Notes: a model not told the origin generated them from the sequence alone. A stretch of 64,000 nucleotides of DNA from an uncultured Prevotella sp. (GCA_905233165.1 CAJODL010000005.1:124001-188000); one strand, 5' to 3'. Counted from the first letter of the stretch, positions 54,401-62,498 are shown. Program-made: numbers and translations.

Positions 54401-54819
54401 AATACCACCAAGTCACAGCGTATTTTATCATATTCAACGACAGACCACTGATTCACCACCTTGAAATGATTCTGCAAGGGGCTTTCATAGTTTATCAGAT
54501 TGACAAGGGCTGTCTTTGAACGTCCCCCTTCTGCATACTTTACCTCCACACCATTCTGCAGATAGTCCATAAGCTGCTCGTTACGCTGCTCCAGAACACC
54601 CTCATTCACATGAGTAATCAAGCGAAATGCCTCATTCAGCACCTCTTCACTCAACATGGGGTTCTGCCTACGTAACGCTTCACGCAAATCCCTCTCATAA
54701 TAAGGATTCCTGTAGTCACGCTCCACGTCATATCCACACTCATACTGATATCCCAAATCTTGGAATAGCTGTATCAATGTGTTCTCGTAGTTTGCTTCAG
54801 AATGGTGATAAGTTGTCAT
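51424..54819 (-). CDS. hsdR: type I restriction enzyme, R subunit
   Basis: 1131 residues. The N-terminal nuclease domain has the PD-ExK-like pattern CDLVVFINGLPLVVIELKSP. Helicase motifs follow: HTQGSGKSLSMVF (Walker A), ITDEAHRSQYG (DEAH), FIGFTGTPIS (motif III) and MQAIARVNRVF (motif VI). A helical C-terminal domain binds the methylase. As the last gene of a minus-strand operon it completes a full R-M-S set that cuts unmodified DNA by ATP-driven translocation. No frameshift is seen. Confidence 0.95.
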   Translation of the reverse strand: MTTYHHSEANYENTLIQLFQDLGYQYECGYDVERDYRNPYYERDLREALRRQNPMLSEEVLNEAFRLITHVNEGVLEQRNEQLMDYLQNGVEVKYAEGGRSKTALVNLINYESPLQNHFKVVNQWSVVEYDKIRCDLVVFINGLPLVVIELKSPTREEASDEDAYLQIKQYQQKCPSLFVYNAFSVISDQLTSKAGTITAKENRYMEWKSVDGTVETNAIADYETFFNGIFRRERLIDIIQNFICFDHKDGKTAKIMGAYHQYFAVNKALVKTDTAIGGDGKIGVFWHTQGSGKSLSMVFYVHRLIQLYPQCTIVVVTDRNDLDQQLYEQFAGCQKFIRQEPQRVGFDLNEKGKLTKTAGREDLVRKLKDLQTGGVIFTTIQKFEEGTGLLSDRNNIIVITDEAHRSQYGDEHWDAKAEKMKKGFALFMRESLPHASFIGFTGTPISQRDRDTKEVFGDYIDVYDMTQAVADGATKPVYYESRVIKLNLNEDALRKLDEEFDNLADEGATDEQINKARQENSGLKEILCHPDTIGSLCKDIIEHYEKNRQYELTGKAMIVAYNKEAAVKIYRKILEMRPGWTEKIHVVASAANTDKEEWHDVIDAKRNKEYAALFKDDNSPMKIAIVVDMWLTGFDVPSLATMYVYKPMKEHNLMQAIARVNRVFPEKEGGLVVDYVGIAGALKQAMQDYTSRDKKQFGDPDIGKTALVKFQEKLEICRDLLHGFDYSRWYEGTDPERSKLITSGVNFMLEGDKQERRKNFITESQLLHNAQTLCKSLIPDHDKLEVTFMDAVRVMLLRLDAKGTTISKHDINERISRLLEQSLQSQGVEVLTPNVKFSLFDQSFLNEIKKMKERNLALKLLENLVRDKIRKFERTNIVQSLKFSEMMNNALSNYLKGMLTNEEVIAELLRMAEEIRRCEEEGNELGLTTEEKAFYDALSSPQGVKDAYSNEEFVKLTKELTEQLRKNRTIDWNHKDSARAKMRVMVKRLLKKYHYPPEGQEQALQTVMAQCNRWADDEGNFQPVINLNVHNHYHGTVDSNKAMELRLVPEGSVLTEILPDTDERRLIHNMMALDEGTTILKIVAECQKEFQEKYFSMKQKEWLHLIRDYVRNITQRPDLQDNEVFTFKVA

Positions 54820-54897
54820 ATTCTATTCCTCCTATTGAATTTCTTTCGACAAACCTCTCGTTCGGCAAAGCTCAAACGAGTTTGGCTCTGCTCTCTC

Positions 54898-55773
54898 TTA
54901 ATCGGTTTGTTCATAATAATATGAATAGTCAATGCCCTTCATAAAGATTTCGCGGTCATCAATCTTATCCGTCATAGCCCCATGAAGAAGTGATTTTATC
55001 ATGCGAGCATCCGTCGTGCTACGACGCATAGCTTCCAGATACTCCTTTTTGTCTATCTTACTCCAGTCAACACATAACTTCAGGCGCTTCTTGAATATCA
55101 AGTCAAGCCAGATGCGGGTACTACGTCCATTTCCTTCCATAAAAGGATGGGCTACATTCATCTCTACATATTTGTTGGCAATCTCATCAAAGGTTGTCTC
55201 AGGCATCGCCTCGATAATTCTCAGATTCTTCATCAGGTACTCTGCACGACAGAACAGTGTGCCATCTTTCCAAATGGTTTTTTGACGAATCTGTCCTGCA
55301 AAGTCGTAGAGCCCACCAAAGAGATAGGCATGGATCTGCTGTAGGCACTTTATGGTTCCTGGTTCCATACTATCCAACAGCCCGCTCTCAATAAGAGTAT
55401 AGGCCTTTTTCTTGCTTTGTCCGTCGATGCTATTATCACTATAGGTAAACCATTCGAGGAATTTACTGGCACGATTGTTGGGGTAGTTTTTTGCTACTGT
55501 CTGAACACAATCAGCATCAAGAGCATCAGCCGCACGCTGTTTGCCATCTGGAGCCAGGAATTTGAAGTGGTTAGTCACACTAACCAGTTGAATGCCATCC
55601 TTTGCCATCTTACCCTTCAGGTATTTCCAGTAGTTACGACATTTCTTGTAATCTTCCTCGTCGTTGATAGCTCGCACAATATCCGTAGCTGAGAACCACC
55701 ACTTGTTGTTGGCATCGTCCCATACGGCTCGCACTTCGCGATCGTTGAAAAAGCGGATAGATTTCTTGCTCAT
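54898..55773 (-). CDS. BRO-N / Fic fusion protein in the restriction operon
   Basis: 291 residues. The N terminus IRFFNDREVRAVWDDANNKWWFSATDIVRAI is like the BRO-N DNA-binding domain of phage antirepressors. The C-terminal half has the complete Fic active site HPFMEGNGRSTR (209-220), expected to AMPylate or otherwise modify a target protein. LFGGLYDFAGQIR is the usual Fic beta-hairpin flap region. The inhibitory motif S/T-xxxE-G/N is not evident. It lies between rhuM and hsdR and its start is 6 bases after the duplicated hsdS tail. Target unknown. Confidence 0.8.
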   Translation of the reverse strand: MSKKSIRFFNDREVRAVWDDANNKWWFSATDIVRAINDEEDYKKCRNYWKYLKGKMAKDGIQLVSVTNHFKFLAPDGKQRAADALDADCVQTVAKNYPNNRASKFLEWFTYSDNSIDGQSKKKAYTLIESGLLDSMEPGTIKCLQQIHAYLFGGLYDFAGQIRQKTIWKDGTLFCRAEYLMKNLRIIEAMPETTFDEIANKYVEMNVAHPFMEGNGRSTRIWLDLIFKKRLKLCVDWSKIDKKEYLEAMRRSTTDARMIKSLLHGAMTDKIDDREIFMKGIDYSYYYEQTD

Positions 55774-55779
55774 ATAATT

Positions 55780-55866
55780 TTATCTAACTATTTCATTTAC
55801 TTTTAACTCTCCCGACATCAGCTTTGGAAGGAGTGTGTCGCGAAGCTCTGCAAGGCGACTAATAGT
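55780..55866 (-). pseudogene. orphan 3' end of a second hsdS
   Basis: Read on the minus strand, an open stretch of about 28 codons encodes SRLAELRDTLLPKLMSGELK and then VNEIVR-stop. The real hsdS ends SQKLASLRDILLPKLMSGEL then KVNEIA-stop. No start codon is present. It is a remnant of an hsdS copy, and it ends 6 bases before the Fic start just as hsdS ends 7 bases before rhuM. Confidence 0.85.
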
Positions 55867-55871
55867 TTATA

Positions 55872-56870
55872 CTACTTCCCTTTTAACATTTTGATATCTT
55901 TATCCAATTCTTTTATACTCTCAAGATGTGTCTGTGCCTTTTCTTTTTCCTTATATTTGCTATACTCTGTTTCTGCTTTCTCCTTAGCCAATTCGTGGGA
56001 AATCTTACCAGGACCTTCCAATACATTGCGTTCATTCAGTTTCAGAATAACATCCAGACGTTCTTTCCAGTCTCGCATATACATTGGTCTATGGGCCAAT
56101 GCTTGTGTCTCTGCGTATGCCAGATACTGTTCCACTATGAGTTTTAATGCTTGCATCTCATCTTCCTTAAGATAATTCTTTCCTATCATAATATCCTGTT
56201 TCCTTACTTTCTCTATGTCACTTGTAGAAGTCAATCCCATCATAGGGAGTGAAGCATTGGCACGATAATATACCAGCTCTGCTGCAGTCTTCTCACTCAC
56301 AGCCCAGAGTAACTTATTTTGTACTTCCTTAAAGAATTGTATTGTCATCTCGTCTGATGGGTCATAATCTATGCTTGTCTTGTAGATGTCCTTAATCTGC
56401 TGATAGAAAACTTTTTCTTCCAAACGTATTTCCCTGATTTTTTCTATCAGTTCACGGAAATAGTTCATAGAAGAACCTTTCTTGAATCGCTCCTCATTCA
56501 AAGCATAACCACGAATGATGTAGTCGCGCAGTCGTTGTGTTGCCCAAATACGAAACATCGTACCCTGACGAGATTTCACTCGGTAGCCAACGGAAATGAT
56601 AACGTCAAGGTTGTAGTAATTAGTAGGTTTCATAGAAAATTCGGAATTTCCGAATTTTCTCATACTATTACCTTCTTGTAACTCCCCCTCTTGATAAATA
56701 TTTTGAATATGTTCATTGATAGTTGACCTAGCTTTTCCGAACAACATTGCCATTTGTTCTTGTGTTAACCATACTGTCTCGTCTTGAAACAGCACATCGA
56801 CTTTTACATTACCATCTTCCGATTGGTAAAGGACTATCTCATCTTGTATTGGTACAATATTCTCTTTCAT
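55872..56870 (-). CDS. RhuM-family protein
   Basis: 332 residues from ATG 56870 (a GTG lies one codon upstream). It shows the RhuM virulence-protein pattern: VDVLFQDETVWLTQEQMAMLF with helix-turn-helix-like ARSTINEHIQNIYQEGEL, then NYYNLDVIISVGYRVKS and FRIWATQRLRDYIIRGYALN; the C-terminal part is a charged helix. RhuM proteins are DNA-binding-like and often sit in type I restriction loci, but their role is not settled. The gene is bounded on both sides by hsdS 3' sequences. Confidence 0.88.
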   Translation of the reverse strand: MKENIVPIQDEIVLYQSEDGNVKVDVLFQDETVWLTQEQMAMLFGKARSTINEHIQNIYQEGELQEGNSMRKFGNSEFSMKPTNYYNLDVIISVGYRVKSRQGTMFRIWATQRLRDYIIRGYALNEERFKKGSSMNYFRELIEKIREIRLEEKVFYQQIKDIYKTSIDYDPSDEMTIQFFKEVQNKLLWAVSEKTAAELVYYRANASLPMMGLTSTSDIEKVRKQDIMIGKNYLKEDEMQALKLIVEQYLAYAETQALAHRPMYMRDWKERLDVILKLNERNVLEGPGKISHELAKEKAETEYSKYKEKEKAQTHLESIKELDKDIKMLKGK

Positions 56871-56877
56871 CACTTTA

Positions 56878-58164
56878 TCATGCTATTTCATTTACTTTTA
56901 GTTCTCCTGACATCAGCTTTGGAAGGAGTATATCGCGGAGGGATGCAAGTTTTTGGGATTCAGAACCATTCATCTGTAACTTCATTTGAAGTTTGTCTAT
57001 CATTGATTGGAATAATTGCAGAGATGGTTCTGATGGTATAACAATCGGCTCCAATGATGTAAAATCTTTAATTCTAAAGTTTTTAATACCAGATGTTCCA
57101 TTTTCATAGCCAAACATTACTTTATTATTAAATTTGTAAAGCCATGAATAATAAAGGTATGCTCCATATGAAGGTTTAGGTCTTACCAACCTACAGAAGT
57201 TTGTACATACAATATCCTCATTAAATTTATCTATGAGCAATTGCGAAACAGGACAAACTCTACCAGTAGATACTGTTGCTGTTCCACCAGAGATTTCCAC
57301 AAGTACATCTTTATCTTTAAAGTGCTTTGTCAGGAAGTTCTTTTCCAAAATATACCTTTCAGGAGTTTTTCCTCTTAACCCATTTTTTATATCTTGAAAA
57401 TCGCATCCTCTTATACAAGCAACCCTGTGAGTATAATTACCTTCTGGTTTTTCTTTGCCCCAATCACCAGAAATAGTGGATTCAATTATATCATCATATC
57501 TTCCCACTCTCCACCCTTTCGGAATCATTCCCAATTCAGACTCTACAAACTCTCCATTTTTGAGGGGCTCAAAATCTACAAACCAAGACTTAAACAAAGC
57601 CTGTGCCTGCTGCTCCAAATTCGCATTTATCTTACGATTAACTTCTATTTTATCATCAAGAGAAGAAAGGATGGAAGCAATACGCTTTTGAGTTTCGAGG
57701 GAAGGTGCTTTGATTGAGATAGACTGAATATTTTTAATAGGTAGCTTTGCTTGAACAGCTCCAACAATTCCCCTTTCAATTTCTTGCTTCCCACAATCTG
57801 AAATCAGATAATAATATAAATAGTCCCTATTTAGTCCTTTAATATTTATTAATTTAACGCAGTTCTCTGTTAGATTTGCATAATTTAAAGACTCACCTAT
57901 GATTGCTGTTAACCCAATGGTCCCAACTATTGAAATGATAATATCTCCGGTATTAACGATGTATCTGGCAATTGATTTTTGTGTCTCATCATCAACATAT
58001 TCATAAGTACAATCTAATTCTAAAAATCTCTTTGTTCCAAGGTCGCGAACACGAATATAAGGATGTGTATTTGGTTCCTTAACCAAATTCACCCCTTTAG
58101 GCAGTCTTTTTCCTCCTTTTACTCCTGCGACATCCCCTAATTTATATTCTTTCCACTCTTCCAT
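56878..58164 (-). CDS. hsdS: type I restriction enzyme, specificity subunit
   Basis: 428 residues with two target recognition domains, about 1-150 and 215-370, separated by the conserved helical part RKINANLEQQAQALFKSWFVDFEP and ending in a second helical part ASLRDILLPKLMSGELK. This determines the recognised DNA sequence for methylation and cleavage. It is noticeably richer in A and T than hsdM and hsdR, like its upstream neighbour, which fits separate acquisition. Confidence 0.93.
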   Translation of the reverse strand: MEEWKEYKLGDVAGVKGGKRLPKGVNLVKEPNTHPYIRVRDLGTKRFLELDCTYEYVDDETQKSIARYIVNTGDIIISIVGTIGLTAIIGESLNYANLTENCVKLINIKGLNRDYLYYYLISDCGKQEIERGIVGAVQAKLPIKNIQSISIKAPSLETQKRIASILSSLDDKIEVNRKINANLEQQAQALFKSWFVDFEPLKNGEFVESELGMIPKGWRVGRYDDIIESTISGDWGKEKPEGNYTHRVACIRGCDFQDIKNGLRGKTPERYILEKNFLTKHFKDKDVLVEISGGTATVSTGRVCPVSQLLIDKFNEDIVCTNFCRLVRPKPSYGAYLYYSWLYKFNNKVMFGYENGTSGIKNFRIKDFTSLEPIVIPSEPSLQLFQSMIDKLQMKLQMNGSESQKLASLRDILLPKLMSGELKVNEIA

Positions 58165-58173
58165 AATGTTTGT

Positions 58174-59139
58174 TTAGAACGCTATTTCAAAAGAACCTGT
58201 CTTTACCAATTGAGTTATTTGTTTTTTTACTTGATTCTCCCATTTGGCAACGTTAGGACGATGTTTCTCCTCAAAACAGGCTAATATCTTATCACGCATC
58301 TCTGGTTCCAAAAGACCTTCTAATACATATATTTGCTCATCTGCAAAGAAAGTTAATGTATCTTTGTGAAATCTCCGAATCAGCCCCACAGCTTCTCCAA
58401 CTACTCCATCAACATTGTGCTGATTCATTTCCATAACAAGGTTGCTCATACTAAGAGAATGAACGTATTGCGAAATATAGGTAAGTAAATCAAAGTTCTC
58501 ACATCTACCTATCTTTTCATACAAATCATGCCAACTATATTGATTATCCTTGATACGCTTGTAATACTTGAATTCCTTGAATTTCCAATTTCTGTCTTTG
58601 ACTATTTTATTAAAGGCTGCCTCGTCTTGCTTAACCAGAAGTGATTTGTCTATTATACACTTGGCTTCTTTCTTTAATCTCTCGCGATGCTCAACATTTA
58701 ATTGTGTAGCCTCCTTCAATATTTTTAATTCCTCCGGTGGCATTGTTCCATCATTTACACCCTCTAAAGTCAAATTTTCTATATTTTTCTCACATCCTTC
58801 CATAACATAAAGAGCATGGCGGAGCCTACAAAGTTCAATATCCTTTTCCATGTAAACTAGGTGAAAGACTGACACACTGTCACCAAGCATTCTTAGAAGG
58901 CAACAAGCAGAAAGATAATCTTTTTGCTTTAAGAGAACCTTAATCAAAGTATCAAAAGATTTGAATCTTAAATAACAATAATGAGCAGCATACCCTTTCA
59001 GATTAAGAACAGAAGCTTGGTTATACAGATTCGTTATTCTCTTAACTGTATTCATATACATGTAAAAAGAATAAAAAAATCTGTTGACTGTACTATAGCC
59101 AAACTCCTCTGTCCCGTCTATGTGATATTTATGCTCCAT
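58174..59139 (-). CDS. unknown helical protein inside the restriction operon
   Basis: 321 residues, no signal peptide or membrane helix. I do not recognise it with confidence. It is mostly helical, with an N-terminal part (FYMYMNTVKRITNLYN, YLRFKSFDTLIKVLLKQKDY, ACCLLRMLGDSVSVFHL) that recalls DUF5677-like proteins, a Lys/Glu-rich middle with ERLKKEAKCIIDKSLL, and WKFKEFKYYKRIKDNQYSWHDLYEKI. It is AT-rich and lies 9 bases upstream of hsdS on the same strand, after the DUF1016 gene. A regulatory or immunity-like role is speculation. Confidence 0.75.
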   Translation of the reverse strand: MEHKYHIDGTEEFGYSTVNRFFYSFYMYMNTVKRITNLYNQASVLNLKGYAAHYCYLRFKSFDTLIKVLLKQKDYLSACCLLRMLGDSVSVFHLVYMEKDIELCRLRHALYVMEGCEKNIENLTLEGVNDGTMPPEELKILKEATQLNVEHRERLKKEAKCIIDKSLLVKQDEAAFNKIVKDRNWKFKEFKYYKRIKDNQYSWHDLYEKIGRCENFDLLTYISQYVHSLSMSNLVMEMNQHNVDGVVGEAVGLIRRFHKDTLTFFADEQIYVLEGLLEPEMRDKILACFEEKHRPNVAKWENQVKKQITQLVKTGSFEIAF

Positions 59140-59162
59140 TATTTATTCTTTCCACTCTTCCA

Positions 59163-60233
59163 TCATTCCTTTTCGTCTAAATTGTTTTCGAAGCGATCTT
59201 TGGCTGCTTCAAGGGATTTCTGAATCTGACGCATCAAAACATCGCGTGGAGGCAACTCTGTCATGTATTGTGCAACCTTGATGCCTGACTTGTCGAGTTG
59301 GAGCAGTTCAATTTGCTCTTCGCTGCCTTCAGTACAGAGTAGCAAACCAAGTGGAGAGTCTTCGCCTGGCTCCATCTCGTTCTGTTCCAACCAACGCAGA
59401 TAAAGTTCCATCTGTCCTTTGTACTGCGCTTTGAAGCGTCCCAACTTGAGGTCAATAGCTATCAAGCGATGCAGACGACGATGGTAGAACAGCAAGTCGA
59501 GATAGAAGTCTTCACCATCGATAATCATCCGCTTCTGACGGGCTACAAAACTGAAGCCGTTACCCAGTTCGATGATGAACTGCTCAAGATGTGCCACAAG
59601 ACTATCCTCAAGGTCTCTTTCGCTATACATTCCTTTCAAACCTGTAAACTCCAAGAAATATGGGCTCTTGAATACGAGGTCAGGCGACATCACATCATTA
59701 TCGCGTAGCGTAGAAAGATCTTTCTTAATCAGTTCGTCGGGTTTAGTGGCAATAGCTGTACGCTCGAAAAGCATTCCGTCGATTTCCTTGCGTAAGCGAT
59801 TCCTTCCCCATCTTTCAGATGCAGCAAGCGTAATATAGAATTCTCGTGCAATGACATTTTTTAGAGGTAAGACTTCCACAAAATGAGACCAAGTTAATTG
59901 TCGCGCCACTTGCGCAACAATTTGCCTATCAGGAAACAACTTGGCAAATTTCATCATTCTCGTGATGGAACTTTTTTCAAATCCCTTTTCTCCATACGTT
60001 ATTTGTAATTGTTGCGCAACTTGCGCCACAATTTGTTTACCATACTCAGCGCGTTGATTTCCAAGTACTTCGCGATTGATGCGTTCGCCAATATGCCAAT
60101 ACATCATGGTCAATTCATAGTTGGCTGTTGATGCCAAATGCCCACGCGCATCCTCAATAATCTGACGCAGGTCTTGTATCAGGTCTTGCGAGGTCATCAT
60201 CAACGCATTTGTCATGTTTTTTTTCTCTTCCAT
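59163..60233 (-). CDS. YhcG-type DUF1016 PD-(D/E)XK nuclease protein
   Basis: 356 residues from ATG 60233; a TTG 18 bases upstream overlaps hsdM and is less likely. The N-terminal winged-helix-like DUF1016_N part (TANYELTMMYWHIGERINREVLG, YGKQIVAQVAQQL) is followed by a PD-(D/E)XK-like nuclease region EDFYLDLLFYHRRLHRLIAIDLKLGRFKAQYKGQ with LDLLFYHRR, DLK and the Gln-helix. The QIVAQVA motif appears twice. Proteins of this kind are frequent partners of type I restriction genes. The target DNA is unknown. Confidence 0.88.
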   Translation of the reverse strand: MEEKKNMTNALMMTSQDLIQDLRQIIEDARGHLASTANYELTMMYWHIGERINREVLGNQRAEYGKQIVAQVAQQLQITYGEKGFEKSSITRMMKFAKLFPDRQIVAQVARQLTWSHFVEVLPLKNVIAREFYITLAASERWGRNRLRKEIDGMLFERTAIATKPDELIKKDLSTLRDNDVMSPDLVFKSPYFLEFTGLKGMYSERDLEDSLVAHLEQFIIELGNGFSFVARQKRMIIDGEDFYLDLLFYHRRLHRLIAIDLKLGRFKAQYKGQMELYLRWLEQNEMEPGEDSPLGLLLCTEGSEEQIELLQLDKSGIKVAQYMTELPPRDVLMRQIQKSLEAAKDRFENNLDEKE

Positions 60234-60237
60234 ACTC

Positions 60238-61749
60238 TTACTTAATTGCAAATCCTATACTTTCTAACTGCTTCTTAATCTCATCTTCAAGGCGATGGCT
60301 CTCTGCAAAGAGACCACTCAGTTCTGAGGTCAGACGACTCATCTTCTCTGCAAATGGCTCTCCATCATCTTCTTGCTCTGCTATGCCTACATAGCGTCCT
60401 GGAGTGAGGATGAAGTCTTGTGCTGCGATGTCTTGCAAAGTCTTGACTGCACAGAAGCCTTTTTCGTCTTCAAGGGTACCATTGCGGAAAGCCTCAAAGG
60501 TAGAAGCAATCTTCGTGATGTCTTCTTGCATCAGCTCACGAACAGCACGAGTCACCATAGTACCCATATTTCTGGCGTCAATAAACAATACCTTGCCTGC
60601 CTGTTGCTTGTTGCGAGACAGGAACCAAAGAGAGACAGGAATACCTGTACTATAGAACAACTGCGAAGGCAAAGCAATAATGCCTTCCACCAAGTCTGCT
60701 TCTACAATATTCTGACGGATGGTTCCTTCACCTCCAGTCTGCGAACTGAGAGCACCATTAGCCAATACCAAACCAATGCGGCCTGTTGGCGAAAGGTGGT
60801 GAATCATGTGCTGCATCCAAGCAAAGTTAGCATTGCCTGCTGGTGGGATACCAAACTTCCAACGTACATCTTTCTCCAACTTGTCTGCTCCCCAGTCGCT
60901 GAGATTGAAAGGAGGATTTGCCATAATGAAATCTGCCTTCAAGGTAGAGTGCTGGTCATCAAAGAAGGTATCAGCATATGACTTGCCCAGATTGGCTTCC
61001 AAACCTCGTATGGCTACATTCATGTGCGCCATCTTCCATGTGGAAGGGTTTGCCTCCTGACCATATACGCTGATATTGTTGATATCCTTCTGATGGTTCT
61101 GTATAAACTTGGCACTCTGTACAAACATACCGCCTGAACCACAGCAGGGGTCATAGACACGACCTGCATAGGGCTGGAGTATTTCTACAATGGTGCGGAC
61201 TATGCAGCTGGGGGTATAGAATTCTCCTGCATTCTTACCTTCCATAGAAGCGAATTTCTGAAGGCAGTATTCATAGACTCTTCCCAACAGGTCTTTCTCA
61301 TCACCTGATGCCAACATGTGGATATTGGTAAACAGGTCAACCACATCACCCAAGCGGCGTTTATCAAGTTCAGGACGAGCATAATTGGAAGGGAGTACAC
61401 CTTTCAGTTTGGTATTCTCACGTTCTATTGCCTCCAAAGCATCATCTATCACCTTACCAATCTGTGGGGTGTGTGCTGCCTGAGAGATGACACTCCATCG
61501 TGCATCTTGTGGGACAAAGAAAACACCATCTGCTTCGTATTCGTCTTTATCCTCAACGTCAGCATATTCGTCTTCGGAAAGTTCTTTAAACTTCGCCTCA
61601 AACTTATCGCTGATATATTTCAGGAAGATGAGTCCAAGCACCACACCTTCATATTCAGAAGCATTCAGATTACCACGAAGTTTATCCGCAGCCCTCCATA
61701 TCGCATCCTCAAAACCTATCGAGGTAGTATTTTCTTTCTTTTTTGCCAT
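60238..61749 (-). CDS. hsdM: type I restriction enzyme, methylase subunit
   Basis: 503 residues. N-terminal HsdM_N helices (FEDAIWRAADKLRGNLNASEY), AdoMet site YDPCCGSGGMFVQSAKF, catalytic NPPFNLSDWG and the YTPSCIVRTIVEIL loop mark an N6-adenine methyltransferase. It is the first gene of the seven-gene minus-strand operon and lies 39 bases after the -7 box at 61788. Confidence 0.96.
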   Translation of the reverse strand: MAKKKENTTSIGFEDAIWRAADKLRGNLNASEYEGVVLGLIFLKYISDKFEAKFKELSEDEYADVEDKDEYEADGVFFVPQDARWSVISQAAHTPQIGKVIDDALEAIERENTKLKGVLPSNYARPELDKRRLGDVVDLFTNIHMLASGDEKDLLGRVYEYCLQKFASMEGKNAGEFYTPSCIVRTIVEILQPYAGRVYDPCCGSGGMFVQSAKFIQNHQKDINNISVYGQEANPSTWKMAHMNVAIRGLEANLGKSYADTFFDDQHSTLKADFIMANPPFNLSDWGADKLEKDVRWKFGIPPAGNANFAWMQHMIHHLSPTGRIGLVLANGALSSQTGGEGTIRQNIVEADLVEGIIALPSQLFYSTGIPVSLWFLSRNKQQAGKVLFIDARNMGTMVTRAVRELMQEDITKIASTFEAFRNGTLEDEKGFCAVKTLQDIAAQDFILTPGRYVGIAEQEDDGEPFAEKMSRLTSELSGLFAESHRLEDEIKKQLESIGFAIK

Positions 61750-61787
61750 CGGTTAATAGATTTATTGCGCCTATCTTATAATCATTT

Positions 61788-61796
61788 GCAAAATTA
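61788..61796 (-). promoter_or_regulatory. -7 box for the restriction operon
   Basis: TAATTTTGC on the minus strand, 38 bases before the hsdM ATG. No other obvious promoter is seen inside the operon. Confidence 0.6.
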
Positions 61797-61915
61797 CAAA
61801 AAACTTCCGATACCTGCAAGAAATCAAGCAATTTTTTTCAAGGAAATCGACTCCCCTAAAGACTGAGCACAAAAACTTGCCGTTGAGTGCATATATAATA
61901 TAATAATTAATAATT

Positions 61916-61939
61916 AGCCCCTATTTATATATAGGGGCT
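61916..61939. repeat. palindrome AGCCCCTAT/ATAGGGGCT
   Basis: A perfect 9-base stem with a 6-base loop in AT-rich surroundings; only a moderate T run follows. It may be a terminator or part of the intergenic element. Confidence 0.75.
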
Positions 61940-62156
61940 TGTATTTAATTTATTATTTATTACATACACGCACTTTCGCGGCGCGCGCGACGCCCCAAAA
62001 AAGGAGTTTTTACAGCTGTGCACGGGAAAACTTTTTTCAGTGCACGGGAAAAATTCCTACTCTGCACTGCAGTAAATTGTAGAATCTAATCAAAAAAATT
62101 AATATGACAAGGACAATCCCCTGTCATAGCTAGGAAAATACGCTAAAAAGCGGTAA

Positions 62157-62343
62157 CGTGACATCGTGTCATCGTGTCATTTGGTATTTCAATAATCGTG
62201 ACATTAAGGGTCTATTAATTTTTATATATATTATATATGTATATAATATATATAAAGTTTAAAATATAGTATTTGTCACGCTTTTCGTTGCTCTCTAATA
62301 CTGAATATGGAAAATGCATTTGACACGATGACACGATGTCACG
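62157..62343. repeat. 23-base perfect inverted repeat of ATCGTGTC units around an AT core
   Basis: 62157-62179 is the exact reverse complement of 62321-62343. Each arm consists of tandem ATCGTGTC units. A further inner pair, CGTGACA at 62197-62203 and TGTCACG at 62274-62280, surrounds a core made nearly entirely of TATATA-type sequence (62210-62265). There is no ORF inside. Confidence 0.9.
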
Positions 62344-62466
62344 AACCACAAGTAATGTGTACTACCCTAGAAAAAGTTGAATAAAAAACAACGTTTTTCA
62401 GGGTAAGACAAGTATAACTAAAACATTTAACAGTTTTTAACTCACCAAAATACTCTTCAAAACCTA

Positions 62467-62498
62467 TTGCACGGGTGCAAAATTTGTTGTAATTTTGT
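62467..62498 (+). promoter_or_regulatory. orphan Bacteroidetes promoter without a downstream plus-strand gene
   Basis: TTG at 62467-62469 and TAATTTTGT at 62490-62498 with a 20-base spacer. Downstream lies only non-coding sequence and then the minus-strand PHP gene, so a small or antisense RNA is possible. Confidence 0.4.

Noticed and set aside
54830..54897. CTCGTT...AACGAG stem between the fic and hsdR genes as a terminator
   Set aside because: The stem is only 6 bases with a long loop, and there is no T run; hsdR needs read-through from the operon.
61975..61996. CG-rich patch as a DNA-binding or origin site
   Set aside because: It is short and without symmetry or repeated units beyond simple GCGC runs; nothing links it to the structure at 62157.
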